The notes: generated by a model not told the origin, from the letters alone. Positions 12,489 to 24,843 are shown, numbered from the stretch's first letter. The stretch: 64,000 bases of DNA from Isoperla grammatica (GCA_945910005.1 OX246740.1:48226617-48290616), one strand, 5' to 3'. Translations and numbers: made by a program.

Positions 12489-13463
12489 AGGACAGGTGGA
12501 CAAATTTTCTTAAGGGGAAGGGCGAGTCTTAACTAAAGCATACAAAGTAATAGTCACTCCACAGTGTTTTCTTTCGGAAAATCATTGAAAGTGCGCGAAT
12601 CAAAGATAGACTTAACAATAAAACGACCTAGCAACCGCGAATGTTTGTCTTACCTGTCGTTACAACCTCCTTATTCGTTATTAACGCTACCTATTAAAAC
12701 AGTGCAGTTCAGCAATATTATTTATTAATCTTGAGAATGCTATATACAACATCGAAGAAGTGATTACTAGTTTAAAGTTTTCATAATAACTAAAATTTGG
12801 GTCGTTTTTTTAAATACTGTACTCATTACGGTTGACCTTTTTGATACGACTTTATTATTAGGTTTCTAATTGCCATTCAAAATAATACCTAAACAATTTA
12901 AAATATTAATATGTTTTACACCTCATACGTTCTAACCTCTCTATGTTTTACCTCTCTTCACAAATATTGATTTCAAACTGTTTGAATCCAGTTTTCAGTT
13001 TTGATGAAACGTCAATCTGGCTATTGGTCACTTCTTTATATTATTTTGTAGCGTTGTCAAGATATTACTAACTAAAGATATCTTCGTAATCGGACAAATA
13101 GTCGTCCGTTTCACATCACGTTATAAACTGTAAGGAAAGCTTTGAGACAGGAGCTAAACTGATATGTGATTTCTTATAATTCTATAACTGATGTGAAGTA
13201 ACCTCATCGTCTCTTTTTTGTAACCACCATAAATGTTACGTGCCACGATTATACCCTAAAGAAGCTTTAACTCTGTCTTTCTCCTCTCAAGGTGTAAAAA
13301 CAGAGGGCGGTCCGTTTTGGTAATATACCTCTCCCCTCTCTCCCCTCCTTTCCTCTTCTCACCCCTTTCACGCAGTCAGAAGGCCATGCATCCCCCAACC
13401 CTAACCAACCAACCAAGAGGCACTAATGAGATTTTCCGACATCCGTCCAACATCTTCCGAAGA

Positions 13464-13498
13464 GCTATATATATAGATAGCTAGATAGATAGATAGGT
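13464..13498. repeat. TA/TAGA microsatellite
   Basis: Alternating TATATATA followed by several TAGA units. A short simple repeat. Confidence 0.85.
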
Positions 13499-13688
13499 TC
13501 TAGCTGGTGGTCAGTTGATTTGACTTACGGTCTTTGGGGAATATGATAGCGTACAGCTGTTTCTTGTCCGGCATGTCTGCGCCTAGGGGATACACGTCGC
13601 TGTTAATTAAAGCAAGATGCGTGCAGATGTTTCATTACTTGGAGCACAAAAAGCGCTCTTAGGTATAGACGCGTCACTGCGTTCGCTT

Positions 13689-14092
13689 GCGCTTTAACAG
13701 TTGAATCGATAGTGTCACCATTCGAACAGAAGAGGGTTTAGGTTATTGAAAGTTTTCATGAGTGTACGCGGTTAAGTGTTAAATTTATAGATTCTGAACA
13801 TTTTTGCACATTTATTTGCATGTTTATTTCTGAACACTAATTATAGTCTATTTTATTGTAATCAAGCTATAAGAGATGATGAGGGGTGATAGATGAAGAT
13901 GCGCTTCAACAGTTGAATTGATAGTGTCACCGTTCGAACAGAGGAAAGAAAGATGGTTTAGGTTATTAAAAGTTTTTATCAATGTACACGGTAACGTGTT
14001 AAATTTATAGATTCTGAACATGTTTGCACCTTTATTGTCTCTTTTATTGTTATTAAGCTTTTAGAGATGATGAGGGGGATAGATGAAAATGA
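13689..14092 (+). repeat. Tandem duplication, about 212-bp period
   Basis: Unit 1 (13689-13900) and unit 2 (13901 to about 14092) share GCGCTT(T/C)AACAGTTGAAT, GATAGTGTCACC, GTTAAATTTATAGATTCTGA and AGAGATGATGAGGGG, in order. Unit 2 has small internal deletions, so the copies have diverged moderately. Non-coding. Confidence 0.85.
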
Positions 14093-14288
14093 AGGACAAT
14101 ACGAAGCATTTTCATCTTAAATTGACAACACAACCGTAAACAATACCGTTGCGACGTCACGTAAATACTCAATAGACGAGAAATACTAGTTTTAACACGA
14201 TTATTTGTTTCGTAGTAAATTGGCCTTGATTTGATAAGAGTGAAACAAACGCACACTAAAATTATAACAGTATTGTCCACATTACACG

Positions 14289-14317
14289 GTTCAATAAGTT
14301 CGTCAAACTTATTGAAC
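14289..14317. repeat. Perfect 12-bp stem hairpin
   Basis: GTTCAATAAGTT and its exact complement enclose a 5-nt loop (CGTCA). The half-site recurs nearby (ATTCAATAAGTTTG near 14401). It is not followed by a T-run, and no gene precedes it. Confidence 0.6.
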
Positions 14318-16144
14318 TCAAGAATAAAAGCAAATCGAAAAGAGTTTGATTAAAAACATGCAACAATAGCGAGTTGTAATTTATGCTTTTTTGCCCTTGA
14401 ATTCAATAAGTTTGCCGAAAATGTTGAATGTGGGTATAAATAGTGATTGATTGTTGTCCGGACCACAACAACTAAAGTATTATTGACATTTTAACAATTA
14501 AAATATTTCTGAAATTACTGTCTTAAATCATTGCACGCCATCGATAAGATTTAAAACAACGGAAAATCGCCTTAAAGTTCGTTCATATCCGTAAGGTGGT
14601 AATGTTCTACATCGCAAGTGAACCAAGATGGCGTCGGCAGCCGTACATGAAAGTCCTTGAGCGCGAGGGGAGAGGAGGGGGATTCCCGTAGTCTGCGTTT
14701 GATGTTCACTGTCACGTGATCACTTTTAAGGGTCTGTCTGCATTGTTTGAGGCGCGAAGAGTAAATTGCTTATATCTTATATACGAACATGTTGCAAGAG
14801 TGTTCATGTGCTTGGGGATTGAGACAATAGTCGAGTTTTGTGTAAAGTAGGGACTAGAAATGTGTCTTGGAATTTTGTAAGTAAATACCGATTCGGTTAT
14901 ACTGAGAACGGATAACAATTACCAGCAACGATCTTCCGATTAATTTTAACTGTATTATTTTCCCGAAAACCGTTTAATGTTTTTTCTTGTTGACTTGATA
15001 ATTATTAATTCGGTTTTATAGATTGCAAAAAAACAAAAAAAACACGCTGCACTTAAGGAACTATCTGCTGTCATTCTAATTTCTGATTCGCTTTTCTTCT
15101 TGAATTCAAAAAGTTTACTGAAATAATTATTTGAACCGTAAAATGAGGGCATTACAGTTCGAAATTTTGAAGAATAACCCAAATAAATGCAAGAACTGCA
15201 TGGCCTAGTAAAATTTGCTAAGTTTAGGGATTTCAACGATAATATATGACCTGCTGCGATCAAGTCGTCAAAATCAAAGACAGAATAAGAACAAAAATCT
15301 ACAAACGTATATTCACTGTATTTCGAAGAGCTCAATTATTTTCAACACCACGAATAAAGAAAGACACACGAGCATCACTGTAGATCGGCATAAAGTGCAA
15401 TGTGAAGTGCACTTTTATTAAAACATCCGCCGAGTTCTCTTTGTAGACAAGATCGCTATAGAATTGTAACAACCACCACCGCTGAGCTCCTTCACACTTG
15501 GAAACTACTACAATTGTCCCGGCACGTTCCAAGCACTCGTAGTACCTTGCAAGTAACTAAGGAGTTCACCTATGTAATGACATGTTAGTGCTAGAGCAGT
15601 TATAGGTTACGGTAGTGAGAGGGGGGGAGTGTCTGGCATCGGAAACTAACTCTAAATGCAGATATGCTCATAGGTAATTAATGACTTTAAAAGAATGCCA
15701 ATCATTATTGAGTCATTCAAATTGAGATCAAAGCATCGCTATAATATATTGACATAATTCAATTTGTTTCACTTGACTTTCGGGAAAAGCCGAATTCCGT
15801 GGGTTTAACTTTTTAAACGGAAGTTTCATTTGGTCTATTTCAGTCACACCCAGAGGTGTTGAAGTATTCCCTCTCAAAGCGGCAAATTTCTCGGTCAGCA
15901 GGTTCATATCCGCTAGTATTAATTTACTACGTAGGGCGTAACATTTCCGTTAATTTGTTTTCCAACATTCACGAAACACACATCAACATATGAAAGTGAG
16001 TGAACGTGAACGGAACGCCAAGAGCTTCTGTTTACTCAAATGTTTAGCCAACAGTTAATTGCTCTCCAAACAAGTTCGTATTTATTTAGAAATTAAGTAC
16101 ACATTTTGAAAGTTGAAGAAAAAACATGGGAGCATATAATTTTA
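14318..16144. other. Mostly unannotated; one Kozak-type ATG in a GC-richer patch
   Basis: At 14628 an ATG in the context AACCAAGATGGCGTCGGCAG opens only ten codons before a stop. AAGATGGCG is also a YY1-type motif and recurs at 59466 and, inverted, at 18383. No exon is claimed. The remainder is AT-rich. Confidence 0.45.
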
Positions 16145-16440
16145 CATCATCAAACAAAATAAATAAAATAAATAAATTCACATTTAGAGTCTACCCACTC
16201 AGTAATTAAACTGATTTGCAGTGGGACTCTTTAATTTAAAGTGACTAAACCAACCCTGTAGGCTTCGAACACCATCGACGAGTGAGCGATAACCAATCAA
16301 AGATCGATATTTCAAATACGAAACATATGAATCAGTGATTGGACAGTGCGAACACCTGCGGACAAATGCCAGAATCAACAAAGCCGATTCAGAACAACTT
16401 TGAATTTATTGAGTGCTTCGTTGCTAGGACGGCTCCAAAG
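16145..16440 (-). repeat. Dispersed repeat, copy 2, with CCAAT-containing extension
   Basis: The reverse complement of 16145-16263 matches 10004-10106, tail included. The adjoining 16264-16440 carries CCAATCA and ATTGG pairs like those in 9534-9646 and 44990-45130, suggesting a longer composite family. Confidence 0.7.
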
Positions 16441-19429
16441 TCACCGTTTACTTATTCCTAAACCAAGAAGTAATGGAATTGAATCCACATTAGAAGTTAA
16501 AAAACTTTTAAAACATTAAACGCATTAATATTAAACAATGGCCAATACATTATACACCTACTTCATTCATTCAATTTATTTCTCAACCCTGACCAGAACT
16601 CAGAAGAAAGTATACATTTTTATTATGTTTAACGCGTGTTTCCATAAACATGTAAATGATAGGTGATACAGTCTCAAAAGTCAGTACATTTTCCGGTAAC
16701 GATCACACGTTTCTCGTTCAATGTGACTTTGAACTACATCATAAACGCACTATTCAACGCACCCGACTCTAATGCTCCTAATATAACTTTCACAATACAC
16801 CCATCGCCGTCTTATAAAGCAGACGAACATAGGATTGTTAATCCCGAAATCCGATCTTCCTTTCATTCCCTCGTGTAACCTCGGCCCAACACGGAAGTTG
16901 GCCGAGTCGTCATTAGTGGAGACATGGACGCGTCTAAATGTGCCCATTCAGCTCTGCCAGGACTCGCTGGACGGCTCTCCGTTTCATCCCGGGGACCATT
17001 TAGAGCGTCCGTGTCATAATGGGCTCCGGTAACGAGAAAGACCCGAAGAAGAAAGAAGTTGAGAAGGGACAAGGAATGATGAGGTTCTTAACCTGATCTC
17101 ACATTTACGCGACGGACGCGTCGGACAGAAAAGTGATCATGTAGCAAATGAAGGAAAATGAAAAAGGGATGAGGAGGCACGTAAGAAATAAAAATACGAG
17201 GACTACCGTCACCAAGGAATCATTATAATCATTGTTTACTCATTTTTAAAGACGATGTTAGTGAGACACATGCTATGTGTATATGGGGCTTGCTCTAACT
17301 GCTCACTACCATCAGTGTGTTTTGATTTATATATTGTATTAATTATATTATTATGTATGGTCATAACATATTGAAAATAATTAATAATAATAATAACATT
17401 GGAGTTCAAAAAAGGTTATATTGTGTGTTTCGTGTGGTACACTATAATGTTTCAAATACGAACAGACAAACAGAACTTCACTAAATCACAGATTGTTGTT
17501 TTTATGTTACAGTCTAAGTTCAAGAACGGACCGCATTTCAACAACTCAAAACAACGTTTTTAAGTATCACCATCAACCCATAGATGTGTCACGCTAACAT
17601 TTCCACCGGTTGACGTTTGAAATCCATTAATAACAACTAAGAAGAAAAGTGGTTTGTGATGAACAAGTAGTTTGCGTGGGCTACAACAACAACTGTCATA
17701 TTTTCACTTTTTAATGCCGTGTTATTCTATACTTGTTATAAATTAATGGTAATTTCTCAGTACTGTCTTATGGCCACATCAAAACGTTCCCATAATTTAT
17801 TGTCCTGTAAATATTAACTTTCCTGAGTATCAAATTAACTCTTATCCAAATAAACTACGATGGTTGCACACGATTACACAGGAATATTTACGATACGAAA
17901 AAACGCAGTCGTTGAAAGTCCCTTGACCTTTGCTGCTTTAAAAATAGTATTTTTAATTTTATATCGAGTATTGTTCCTTCGTTGTTACCTAGAGAGCAGC
18001 TTGAGTCTTTTTCATTCCCGTCATTAGTTATTCCCATGCTTTATAAGCACCATAATATTTTTAGGAAAACAAAATATTGTTGAAAAACACTGGTGATTAT
18101 GTCATTAGTGAATTTAGATAGTATGCATATAGTGAATAGTAAAACGCAAGGAATCAAAAATTGGTAATACATGTTGGTTCTGCTAATTTCTGGAACGGTA
18201 TAAACAAGCTATCATTTTTCTTTTACGAAACGGAAACCCCTAGAGGTATTATTGTTCAAAGCAATATAAATGTTTAAATTTACTAAAACAAAAATAAAAC
18301 TCAAACAAATGTATCGCCATTGCTTCGTATATTTCGAAAACAAACTAAATAAATAGAAGATTCTCTTTCGTTCTCTCTCTCGCCATCTTCTTCGATTTAT
18401 ACGTCATCGTTAGCCGAATATAAGACTGGAAGAACAGACCAAAATTTGAAACTTCATTACTGCTAAAATTTCCGACCATATATCTGTTTCAAATCTAAAA
18501 CTTTAATTGATAATGGAACTATTTCCACCCAAGTTTCTCCCAAAGTTTCGCGCAGGCATTTGTTTGAATTAGCCCGTTGTCTACGTATACGTTGTCTGTT
18601 GGTGATTATTTATTGACAGAGTGTTTTACACGTTAATTGTCGTGTTTGAGTGCGACATTGGTACTAATTACAGTGGGGCGGCTAATCCTGTTGACAAGGT
18701 AACTCTGACACAACTGTCGGAATATATAACGATACCCGGGTACAGTCTCTGTAAAAGTGTACTTACACATTCTAAAACCATTAAAAAATAACAAATTAGA
18801 ACAGATCCATTTTTAAATTAAAACATGTGATAATGCACTGGTGTGAAAAATATTTCTTGTTGATACACGTACGTACAAAATGGGAATGTTTATCAATACG
18901 TGAACAGCTGTCAAAAGGAAAAGTGGAAACAAGAATACTAAAAACAACCACCACAAGAGCTATGACAATTAAAAAAAAAAATGTTATTGTTTTTAGCATT
19001 CGTTTGGATTAATACCATTGCCCACTTTAAATTTTAATCAAAATTCAATAACACCACAACTTGAGTAGTTTTAGTTAAGACCAGTAGTACAATTAATGTT
19101 CCCTATAAATACTGTTCGTCAAAATGCTTGTTTTCTTCATGGTAACCACCAATCAAAACCTTTGAAATCCTCCAAATAGGTTATTTTCTCCATATAATTT
19201 TCCTATTTGTTGATTTTAATAGGAACCCCCCTTACCTGCACATTTATGGTGTTTGTAAAACATATTATCAACATAATTATTTCAACGCAGAAATACACAA
19301 CCGAATGACGTAGTTCTTTCCTTCATCTACTTTCTCTAAACATGTTTCCCCGCTAATTAGTAACAGACATTTCCCGCGCGAGCAAGCAAATTAAAAAAGT
19401 TTCCAGCCACCCTCTCCTCTTCACTACTC
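16441..19429. other. Mostly unannotated sequence
   Basis: Contains the (AAT)n-tailed repeat at 17244. Open frames around 16835-17072 overlap on both strands in a locally GC-richer patch (16860-17100) and are not recognisable. A short CT run with CGCCATCTTC lies at 18366-18391. Confidence 0.5.
17244..17398 (+). repeat. Dispersed repeat ending in (AAT)n, copy 1
   Basis: Shares TAGTGAGACACATG, ATGGGGCTTGC and ACTACCATCA, in order, with 24554-24690. Both end in an (AAT)n run after TTGAAAATAA-like sequence. The polar layout with a simple-repeat tail suggests the 3' end of a non-LTR retrotransposon or its SINE. Confidence 0.75.
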
Positions 19430-19660
19430 CTGCGGTCAGGCTGGAGCCATTATCATCGTAATAAGGAGCAATACATAGTAATTAGGGTAGAAGTCTTGGT
19501 GAATCTCCTGTAGGCATCGCTCGGCTAAAACTAATTACAGCTGAGACGGCCAACGAGAGCTTGGCTGTCCAGGGGGCCGTGACGTAAAAGAGGAGGGGGG
19601 TATAAAGAGGGCCGTGGTGTGAACAAGAACACCGTTTTGTGTCACAGATCTGCGACCCTA
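19430..19660 (+). promoter_or_regulatory. TATA/CRE promoter-like, possibly conserved regulatory block
   Basis: A GC-richer stretch in AT-rich surroundings. It contains two homeodomain-type TAATTA/GTAATTAG sites (about 19478-19486 and 19530-19537), a half-CRE TGACGTAA (19580-19587) and a TATA box TATAAAG (19601-19607) embedded in G-rich sequence. A start site would be expected near 19630. Downstream there is no open frame of note. It could be an alternative promoter, an enhancer-like element or the promoter of a non-coding RNA on the plus strand, opposite to the inferred host gene. Confidence 0.35.
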
Positions 19661-19913
19661 CAACAGAATACGTCTATTATTTGCGGCAAGGGAAGGGAAG
19701 AAAACTAAAGGCTTTTACTTTAATAACACGGGGAGTTTCTTATTAGACGTTATGTTTTCTGTGGATGTTGTTAGGCGCGTGTAACTAATAAACAAGGAAT
19801 TGTACTGGAATAATAACGATGCCACCTCACGCATTGGGTTATGAAACATAGAGATAATAATGTCTATGTTATGATATGGTACAGTCACAGCTAGAATGTC
19901 ATTGCATGTGTGA

Positions 19914-19990
19914 CGATAGAGGTGGCTCAGCGGTAACAGCTCGTACTCTAATTCTGGAGGTCGCAGGTTTGATTCTGTCTACCGGCAATT
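19914..19990 (+). mobile_element. tRNA-derived SINE head, same family as 34.9 kb
   Basis: ATAGAGGTGGCTCAGCGGTA (A-box) and GCAGGTTTGATTC (B-box, one substitution from the consensus), separated by ACTCTAATTCTGGAGGTC, which parallels the copy at 34625-34903. The body beyond 19990 is not recognisable, so this copy is truncated or diverged. Confidence 0.7.
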
Positions 19991-20454
19991 ATTCTGACAA
20001 CATTGTTTTACTTTCTCCTCAATCACTATGCAAATGCTAGCATTCTCATACATTTCAAAACTATTCTTATACCCTAGTATACCTTCAGATAATCAGGTAC
20101 AGTCGGATACAGCAACATAAACATCATCAATGTGGTGGTTCCATGGAAGTTACTATTATAAGTCCATGGTGGTTTAACGGATTTGTAAACAAATACGAAT
20201 AAATCTTCTATCCAAGCCACGCATACATTAATAATTGTTTGTGGAAATCTCTGCTAGAAGCCATGCTATTGTTGATCCCGCATCAGGGATTTATGTGCAG
20301 CTTAGATACAAGATTTATTCAAAGTTATTAACACATACGCTGACTCAATACAATGATGATAATACTTGTAGCCTCACGTCTCTATTATCATGCTATTCTA
20401 GCCGATGATGTGTGATATAAACAGATTAAGCACAATAAAAAACATGAGTTATGT

Positions 20455-20530
20455 GGGATTCGAATTTACGTACCAAGGTGGCAAAAGCCTAGGACATGTA
20501 AGATGAGGTATCCTCGTGAGCCACTGAAAA
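20455..20530 (-). mobile_element. tRNA-like SINE head, unassigned family
   Basis: The minus strand carries A-box-like GTGGCTCACGAGGATACC and B-box-like AAATTCGAATCCC with spacing suited to a tRNA-like promoter. No tRNA cloverleaf closes. Confidence 0.4.
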
Positions 20531-22745
20531 CGACCACCACATGCAAAAAAAAAAAATCTACTTCGAAAGTTTGAATTTTTGTTCATTTCCTCACATTAAA
20601 AAAATCGTTTTCGTGCAGTTCATGCATACAGGAAAATAATGTTTTTTTTCCTTCTCTAAAATCTTTTGAAAGTAAATTTTTTAATAAAATACATGCCTTT
20701 TAAAAAATAGCATTCTTTCAAAAAAAATCTTTTCACGTCCAAAACCTTTCACTGCACCACATATTGAATATTTAACAGAATTTTTATTTTACCATTATAT
20801 CAAAACATTCTTCGTGCTTATACTTTTGTACACGTAGTATACACACTTGATGCATATTCGTTTCAGGTTTGGTTTAGGAATTCTCTCTACCTTTCTCTCT
20901 CCCCCCAACATTTCGCACACCAACAAAATACCAAGCGACGGTTGCTTGATGGGTTCGCTGGCTCGGCCGACCAAACGAACCAACGAATAAACGTCGCCCA
21001 TTTCGACGCGAAGTTTGATTGGAAAATTCTATTAGCTAGAATCACAGACGGTCTATGGAAAGTGGCGAAAGCAATCCATGAATGTTAATTAAAACGTATT
21101 CGTGGTCGAACGAGATGGAATTAATCGATCGATCGATTTTACTCGCTCGGTTCGTCAATGTTACACAACTCTCGCTCGCTGTTCGGATATCTCGCGAGTT
21201 GGAATCGTGTTTGTTTGCACAGACAGAAACACCCGAGTTTGATTTCCAATGTCGGAGCGGATTATTAAATGAAATTTCATGTTTGTTTTCGTTCGACGAG
21301 AAACGTATCTTTGAAGAGAAAGTGAATTGAAATCACTCACTTTCATAGATGGTAGAGGAGAGTAATTCTTGAAATTACAAATTAAATTTTCAATAGGAAA
21401 CCAAGGGAAAATCAAATATTAAAATCAAACGACTAACACACGGTTGTTGGTTTAATATTGTAAACGTGTTGTTTGTCTTTAGTTTGAAACATAAGCAAAC
21501 ACGAATTGTGGTAAGCCTATGCAGGAGCCTTTTTACTCGGTACAAACGATATTACCGCATATTGAAGCTTCGCTAGAACATTATTGTGTTGTTTTAGGAT
21601 TAAAACGTGTTATTTTTCAGTTTTAACACAAAAGTAAACATAAATTGTGGTATGTGAAGTATTAATCGTGAGAAAGTGTAGAAAGTATAGCTTACGTTTC
21701 GACTCATACGAATTCTAATACATATTTTATGAATTTTATTACAATTGAACAACTTACAAACTCTCCTCTCCTAGATCAAACTACAGCTTGAAAGTATCAA
21801 ATTCATGACAATTTCCACTAACTACTCACCGCGAATAATTAATATCCATAATGCTACTCATAGATCAATCTACATCTTGAAAATATCAAATACGAGGCCA
21901 ATTTCCACTAACTACTCTCCATGACTAATTTAAATTCATAATGCCACGCCCATTTTCTCTGAAGTAATCCTCTTCAACCAATCAGAAGCGTTTAAACATC
22001 TTGAGACCCGACCACTCTTTGTAATCCTTTTAATTTCCCAGTAGCGCCTCTATAAAGGTCATGCCTATTCCGTAATTTCCTACAGTGTTTTCTCAAGGAC
22101 TCCAGGGATGGCTACAATGCCGGTCTTACAAGAGGAAGACTACCTACAAAGATTAATGACAATGAGATATCCAAACAAAGTGGACCAGATTAAAATAACT
22201 CATTATAATATGGCCCTAAGCAAATCATCCCGCTTTCTTCTTTTCTCTCTATCCATCTAATCATCTCTCTCTCTGTCTCTCTCGTTTCGAGATGATTATA
22301 AACTTTGTATGCACTTAGTTTCTAGCGTTTTAATTCTGTCTCTATTTTTTTTTTATTTGATTAATTATACAAAACGAGATACTTGGGAGTGTTTCCCATA
22401 GGGATTCATTTATTATTAACTAAATGGAAGACGGGATTTTTATGCTGGGGTTTCTTGTCGCGTTTTCTGGGCATAAAAACAAACAAAAAAGACACAGACA
22501 AAGCAGCTGGGACAAAGGTCTTCTAATAAGCTTAGTGCATCGTTATAGTTGTGTATGTTTATTTTACTTCAGTTTCTAAAGATGCGGGAGCAATTATTTT
22601 TTACTTAAACTTTTTTCTTTTTTCTTTCTTAGACTTTCGTTTCATTGTCGTATAATCACAAAAAGTTTGAATGTCTCTAATTTTCTACAACCGCTCATAC
22701 TTATAATAAAAACATACATAATTAAAATATCAGTCTCAATAAGTA
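20531..22745. other. Mostly unannotated sequence
   Basis: Contains the 89-bp tandem duplication. A GATCGATCGAT run occurs near 21126-21136, and a short TC array at 22262-22285. No gene. Confidence 0.55.
21773..21949 (+). repeat. Tandem duplication, 89-bp period
   Basis: Units 21773-21861 and 21862-21949 share AGATCAA(A/T)CTACA, CTTGAAA(G/A)TATCAAAT, AATTTCCACTAACTACTC and CATAATGC. About 80% identical by eye. Non-coding. Confidence 0.8.
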
Positions 22746-22935
22746 ATATGTGTGGCTCACTAATTGGTCTAGTGAGTTTATTCCTGCTTTCAATGCAAAA
22801 GGTGAAGGGTTCGATTCCCTGTTCGGGCTGAGGTCACTAACTTTGGAAACAAATTTTCGTCACGGTTTTCCAGGTATCTGCACGAGTGGACTAGTCTGAC
22901 TTGGAATGCTCCCTAACCCGTCCTGCCAACAGACA
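22746..22935 (+). mobile_element. tRNA-derived SINE, ATTGGTCTAGTGAG family
   Basis: Head with A-box-like TAATTGGTCTAGTGAG and a perfect B-box GGTTCGATTCC (22807-22817), followed by TTCGGGCTG. The head aligns with 29211-29375 (plus strand) and 31742-31845 (minus strand). Sequence downstream to about 23110 resembles the block at 35.5 kb. Confidence 0.75.
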
Positions 22936-23559
22936 CGCTGATAGTGTCACTACAACACCAGTTGCAGAACACGATATGCAACTGGATTTAGGTTGGTATA
23001 GTCACATACGTCACTTTACATCCGAACCGTCTATGACGTTACCACTTCGCTAGATACATCAAGGTGACTATATCATTCTCTTGCACAAAAGTACCATCGT
23101 TTAGAATAATGCACTAAAAAAGTACACAAACAGACCACGCAACTTCACACCCACGCCTACAATACTCCCCACTAGAGTGGGTCCGTGGCTTAGTTGAGAA
23201 CGAGAAAATCAGTCGATCTTGTCATTTCACAAATGATGTACACCCCCACTACCTGGCTAGCACAAACATGAGACGAAATCCCCGAATTCATTACCGGAAG
23301 CCATAACAGAAATTCAACCATGCGCACATTTCTTGGAAACCCAACATCTAGTCAAATAATAGGGTCCAAAGAACAAACACACGATTATATTCGCTTACTT
23401 TTTGACAGTTTGGACCCAACAAATTCAAGAAAACTGCGGTCGCGCTCGGGGTGTACAAACAACTTATTATAAGTGCAGTGAAACAAATTCCCTGCGTCGT
23501 TCTCAGCTTTGCTTTGGGCAAAGTTTAAGTACTTAGCATTCGTTCAGTGCCCAAATCTC

Positions 23560-23700
23560 TCAGTAAATCCAAACCGACATGAAGTCTTCCCTCCAATCAG
23601 TCAGTTCTCTGTTCTCTGTTCTCTAGTCGAGCGAGTCTGCGCTTCGTCCAATCAGCGTCGAGATAAGCCGCGTGACGTCAGAGAGTGCGGCTAGAATTTA
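23560..23700. promoter_or_regulatory. CCAAT/CRE cluster, promoter-like
   Basis: Two CCAATCAG boxes (about 23593-23600 and 23648-23655) and a perfect CRE TGACGTCA (23673-23680) lie within 100 bp of GC-richer sequence, with a short TTCTCTG repeat between them. The combination resembles a CpG-type promoter. No TATA box or credible coding start follows, so the assignment is tentative. Confidence 0.3.
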
Positions 23701-23719
23701 ATCAAGTGTTGCCAACATG

Positions 23720-23805
23720 TGACGGATGAATGGTTAGCCAAGGCCGGGATGCGAACTGGGCCCGTGGAGATAAAGCAGAACATACATAACGGCCGGTCAC
23801 AAATC
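23720..23805 (-). mobile_element. Possible tRNA-like SINE fragment
   Basis: A minus-strand B-box-like CAGTTCGCATCCC with GC-rich flanks, 160 bp from a clear SINE. Only one promoter box is convincing, so this is a low-confidence call. Confidence 0.25.
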
Positions 23806-23880
23806 ACACCATAAACAATCAATAGATCGCTTCCATACGAAGCCGGCTGGCCTGTGTAAATCTTTTATGTGTGTGGGATT

Positions 23881-23895
23881 GGGGGGGGGGGGGGG
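23881..23895. repeat. Poly-G tract (15)
   Basis: Fifteen consecutive G, about 70 bp upstream of a tRNA-derived SINE. Confidence 0.95.
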
Positions 23896-23963
23896 CTGGG
23901 GCGACTTTAACATCATATCGAGGATCAACCGGGATAGTCCTCGAACATAGGTACGTGCTAAGA

Positions 23964-24162
23964 TATGTAGCTGGCGCAGTTGACCGGGGTCGATTAGAAG
24001 TCGGTCTAGTAAACCACGGTCTCGAAGTTTTGAATCCTGGCTTGGGCATGGATGTCATGTGGCGTTTTTTCATCCTCATAATCACCCTCTCATCGTCTCG
24101 ATTAGCCTCGTTTCAAAAATATGGGACGTAAAACCCCTAATATCATCATCATCGTCTAATAT
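23964..24162 (+). mobile_element. tRNA-derived SINE, Ser/Leu-like head, (ATC)n tail
   Basis: A-box-like GCGCAGTTGACCGGG (23974-23988) and a degenerate B-box TTTTGAATCC (24025-24034) form a tRNA-like head. A body then ends in GTAAAACCCC and an (ATC)n tail (24142-24154). A better preserved copy lies inverted at 57303-57463. The B-box decay argues against a functional tRNA. Confidence 0.8.
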
Positions 24163-24171
24163 ATGTTATAT

Positions 24172-24223
24172 TAGCGAATGTTTGCCAATTTTATTATGGA
24201 TATTGACAGGTTCCAATAATCAT
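24172..24223 (+). repeat. 52-bp perfect direct repeat, copy 1
   Basis: Starts TAGCGAATGTTTGCC and ends CCAATAATCAT. It is identical at all 52 positions to 24844-24895. It begins directly after the (ATC)n tail region of the SINE at 23964. Confidence 0.95.
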
Positions 24224-24237
24224 AGCTCACTCATAAA

Positions 24238-24386
24238 GACACACACACGCTCACACACCCTCACTCTCACTTACTCTCACTCATAATCACACGCATACCT
24301 GATTACACTCACATTCTCACCCACAAGCTTTTGCATTCACACACCCACACTGGTAAACACACACACACACACACACACTCACACAC
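24238..24386. repeat. Degenerate (CA)n array
   Basis: A CA-rich stretch with CACTCACTC interruptions, ending in a pure (AC) run at about 24355-24378. It lies between the two copies of a 52-bp direct repeat (24172-24223 and 24844-24895). Confidence 0.9.
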
Positions 24387-24553
24387 TTTCAACAATAATG
24401 TATAAACAATGTTTGTTAATTATCTGTATATATGTGCAAACCTCATCTATCACCCACCTTATCTTCTGATGTACATTGAACACACCACTTATTGATACTG
24501 CGTAACATTAGATTATTTATAGATTATTTAGTAATTATTATAGTTTTAAGCCA

Positions 24554-24690
24554 ATGGTAGTGAGACACATGTCATGTGGTATGGGGCTTGCCCTACTCTT
24601 TACTACCATCATCTTGTCCTGACTTGTACTGTATGTTATGTTATGTATTATGTCATTACAATTTGAAATAAATAATAATAATAATAATAA
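24554..24690 (+). repeat. Dispersed repeat ending in (AAT)n, copy 2
   Basis: Second copy of the family at 17244, same orientation and same (AAT)n tail. It lies inside the 620-bp segment bounded by the 52-bp perfect direct repeat. Confidence 0.75.
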
Positions 24691-24843
24691 GTATATGATA
24701 AGGGTCAGTATTTCAAATATATGTAATCCCTTCTATTCTTTAGATAACTTGCTTTTACCACAGTAACTACTAAAAAAAAATATTAACATCTATTACAATC
24801 AAAATCAGTTAGGGAAACAAATGTTCCAATGAAGACAATTCTC

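Larger units (their letters stand above)
10603..13463. other. Mostly unannotated sequence
   Basis: Holds only the SINE-like head at 11885 and the CTCF-like motif at 12475. A pyrimidine-rich patch lies at about 13320-13370. No supportable coding sequence. Confidence 0.55.

Noticed and set aside
12641..12665. Recursive splice site on the minus strand (CAG followed by GTAAGA)
   Set aside because: No pyrimidine tract upstream of the AG and no downstream donor.
14628..14660. First exon starting at ATGGCGTCGGCAG
   Set aside because: Only ten codons before a stop and no donor. The sequence is better explained as a YY1-type motif.
19205..19235. Recursive splice site on the minus strand (CAG followed by GTAAGG)
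   Set aside because: The sequence before the AG is purine-rich and lacks a branch point.
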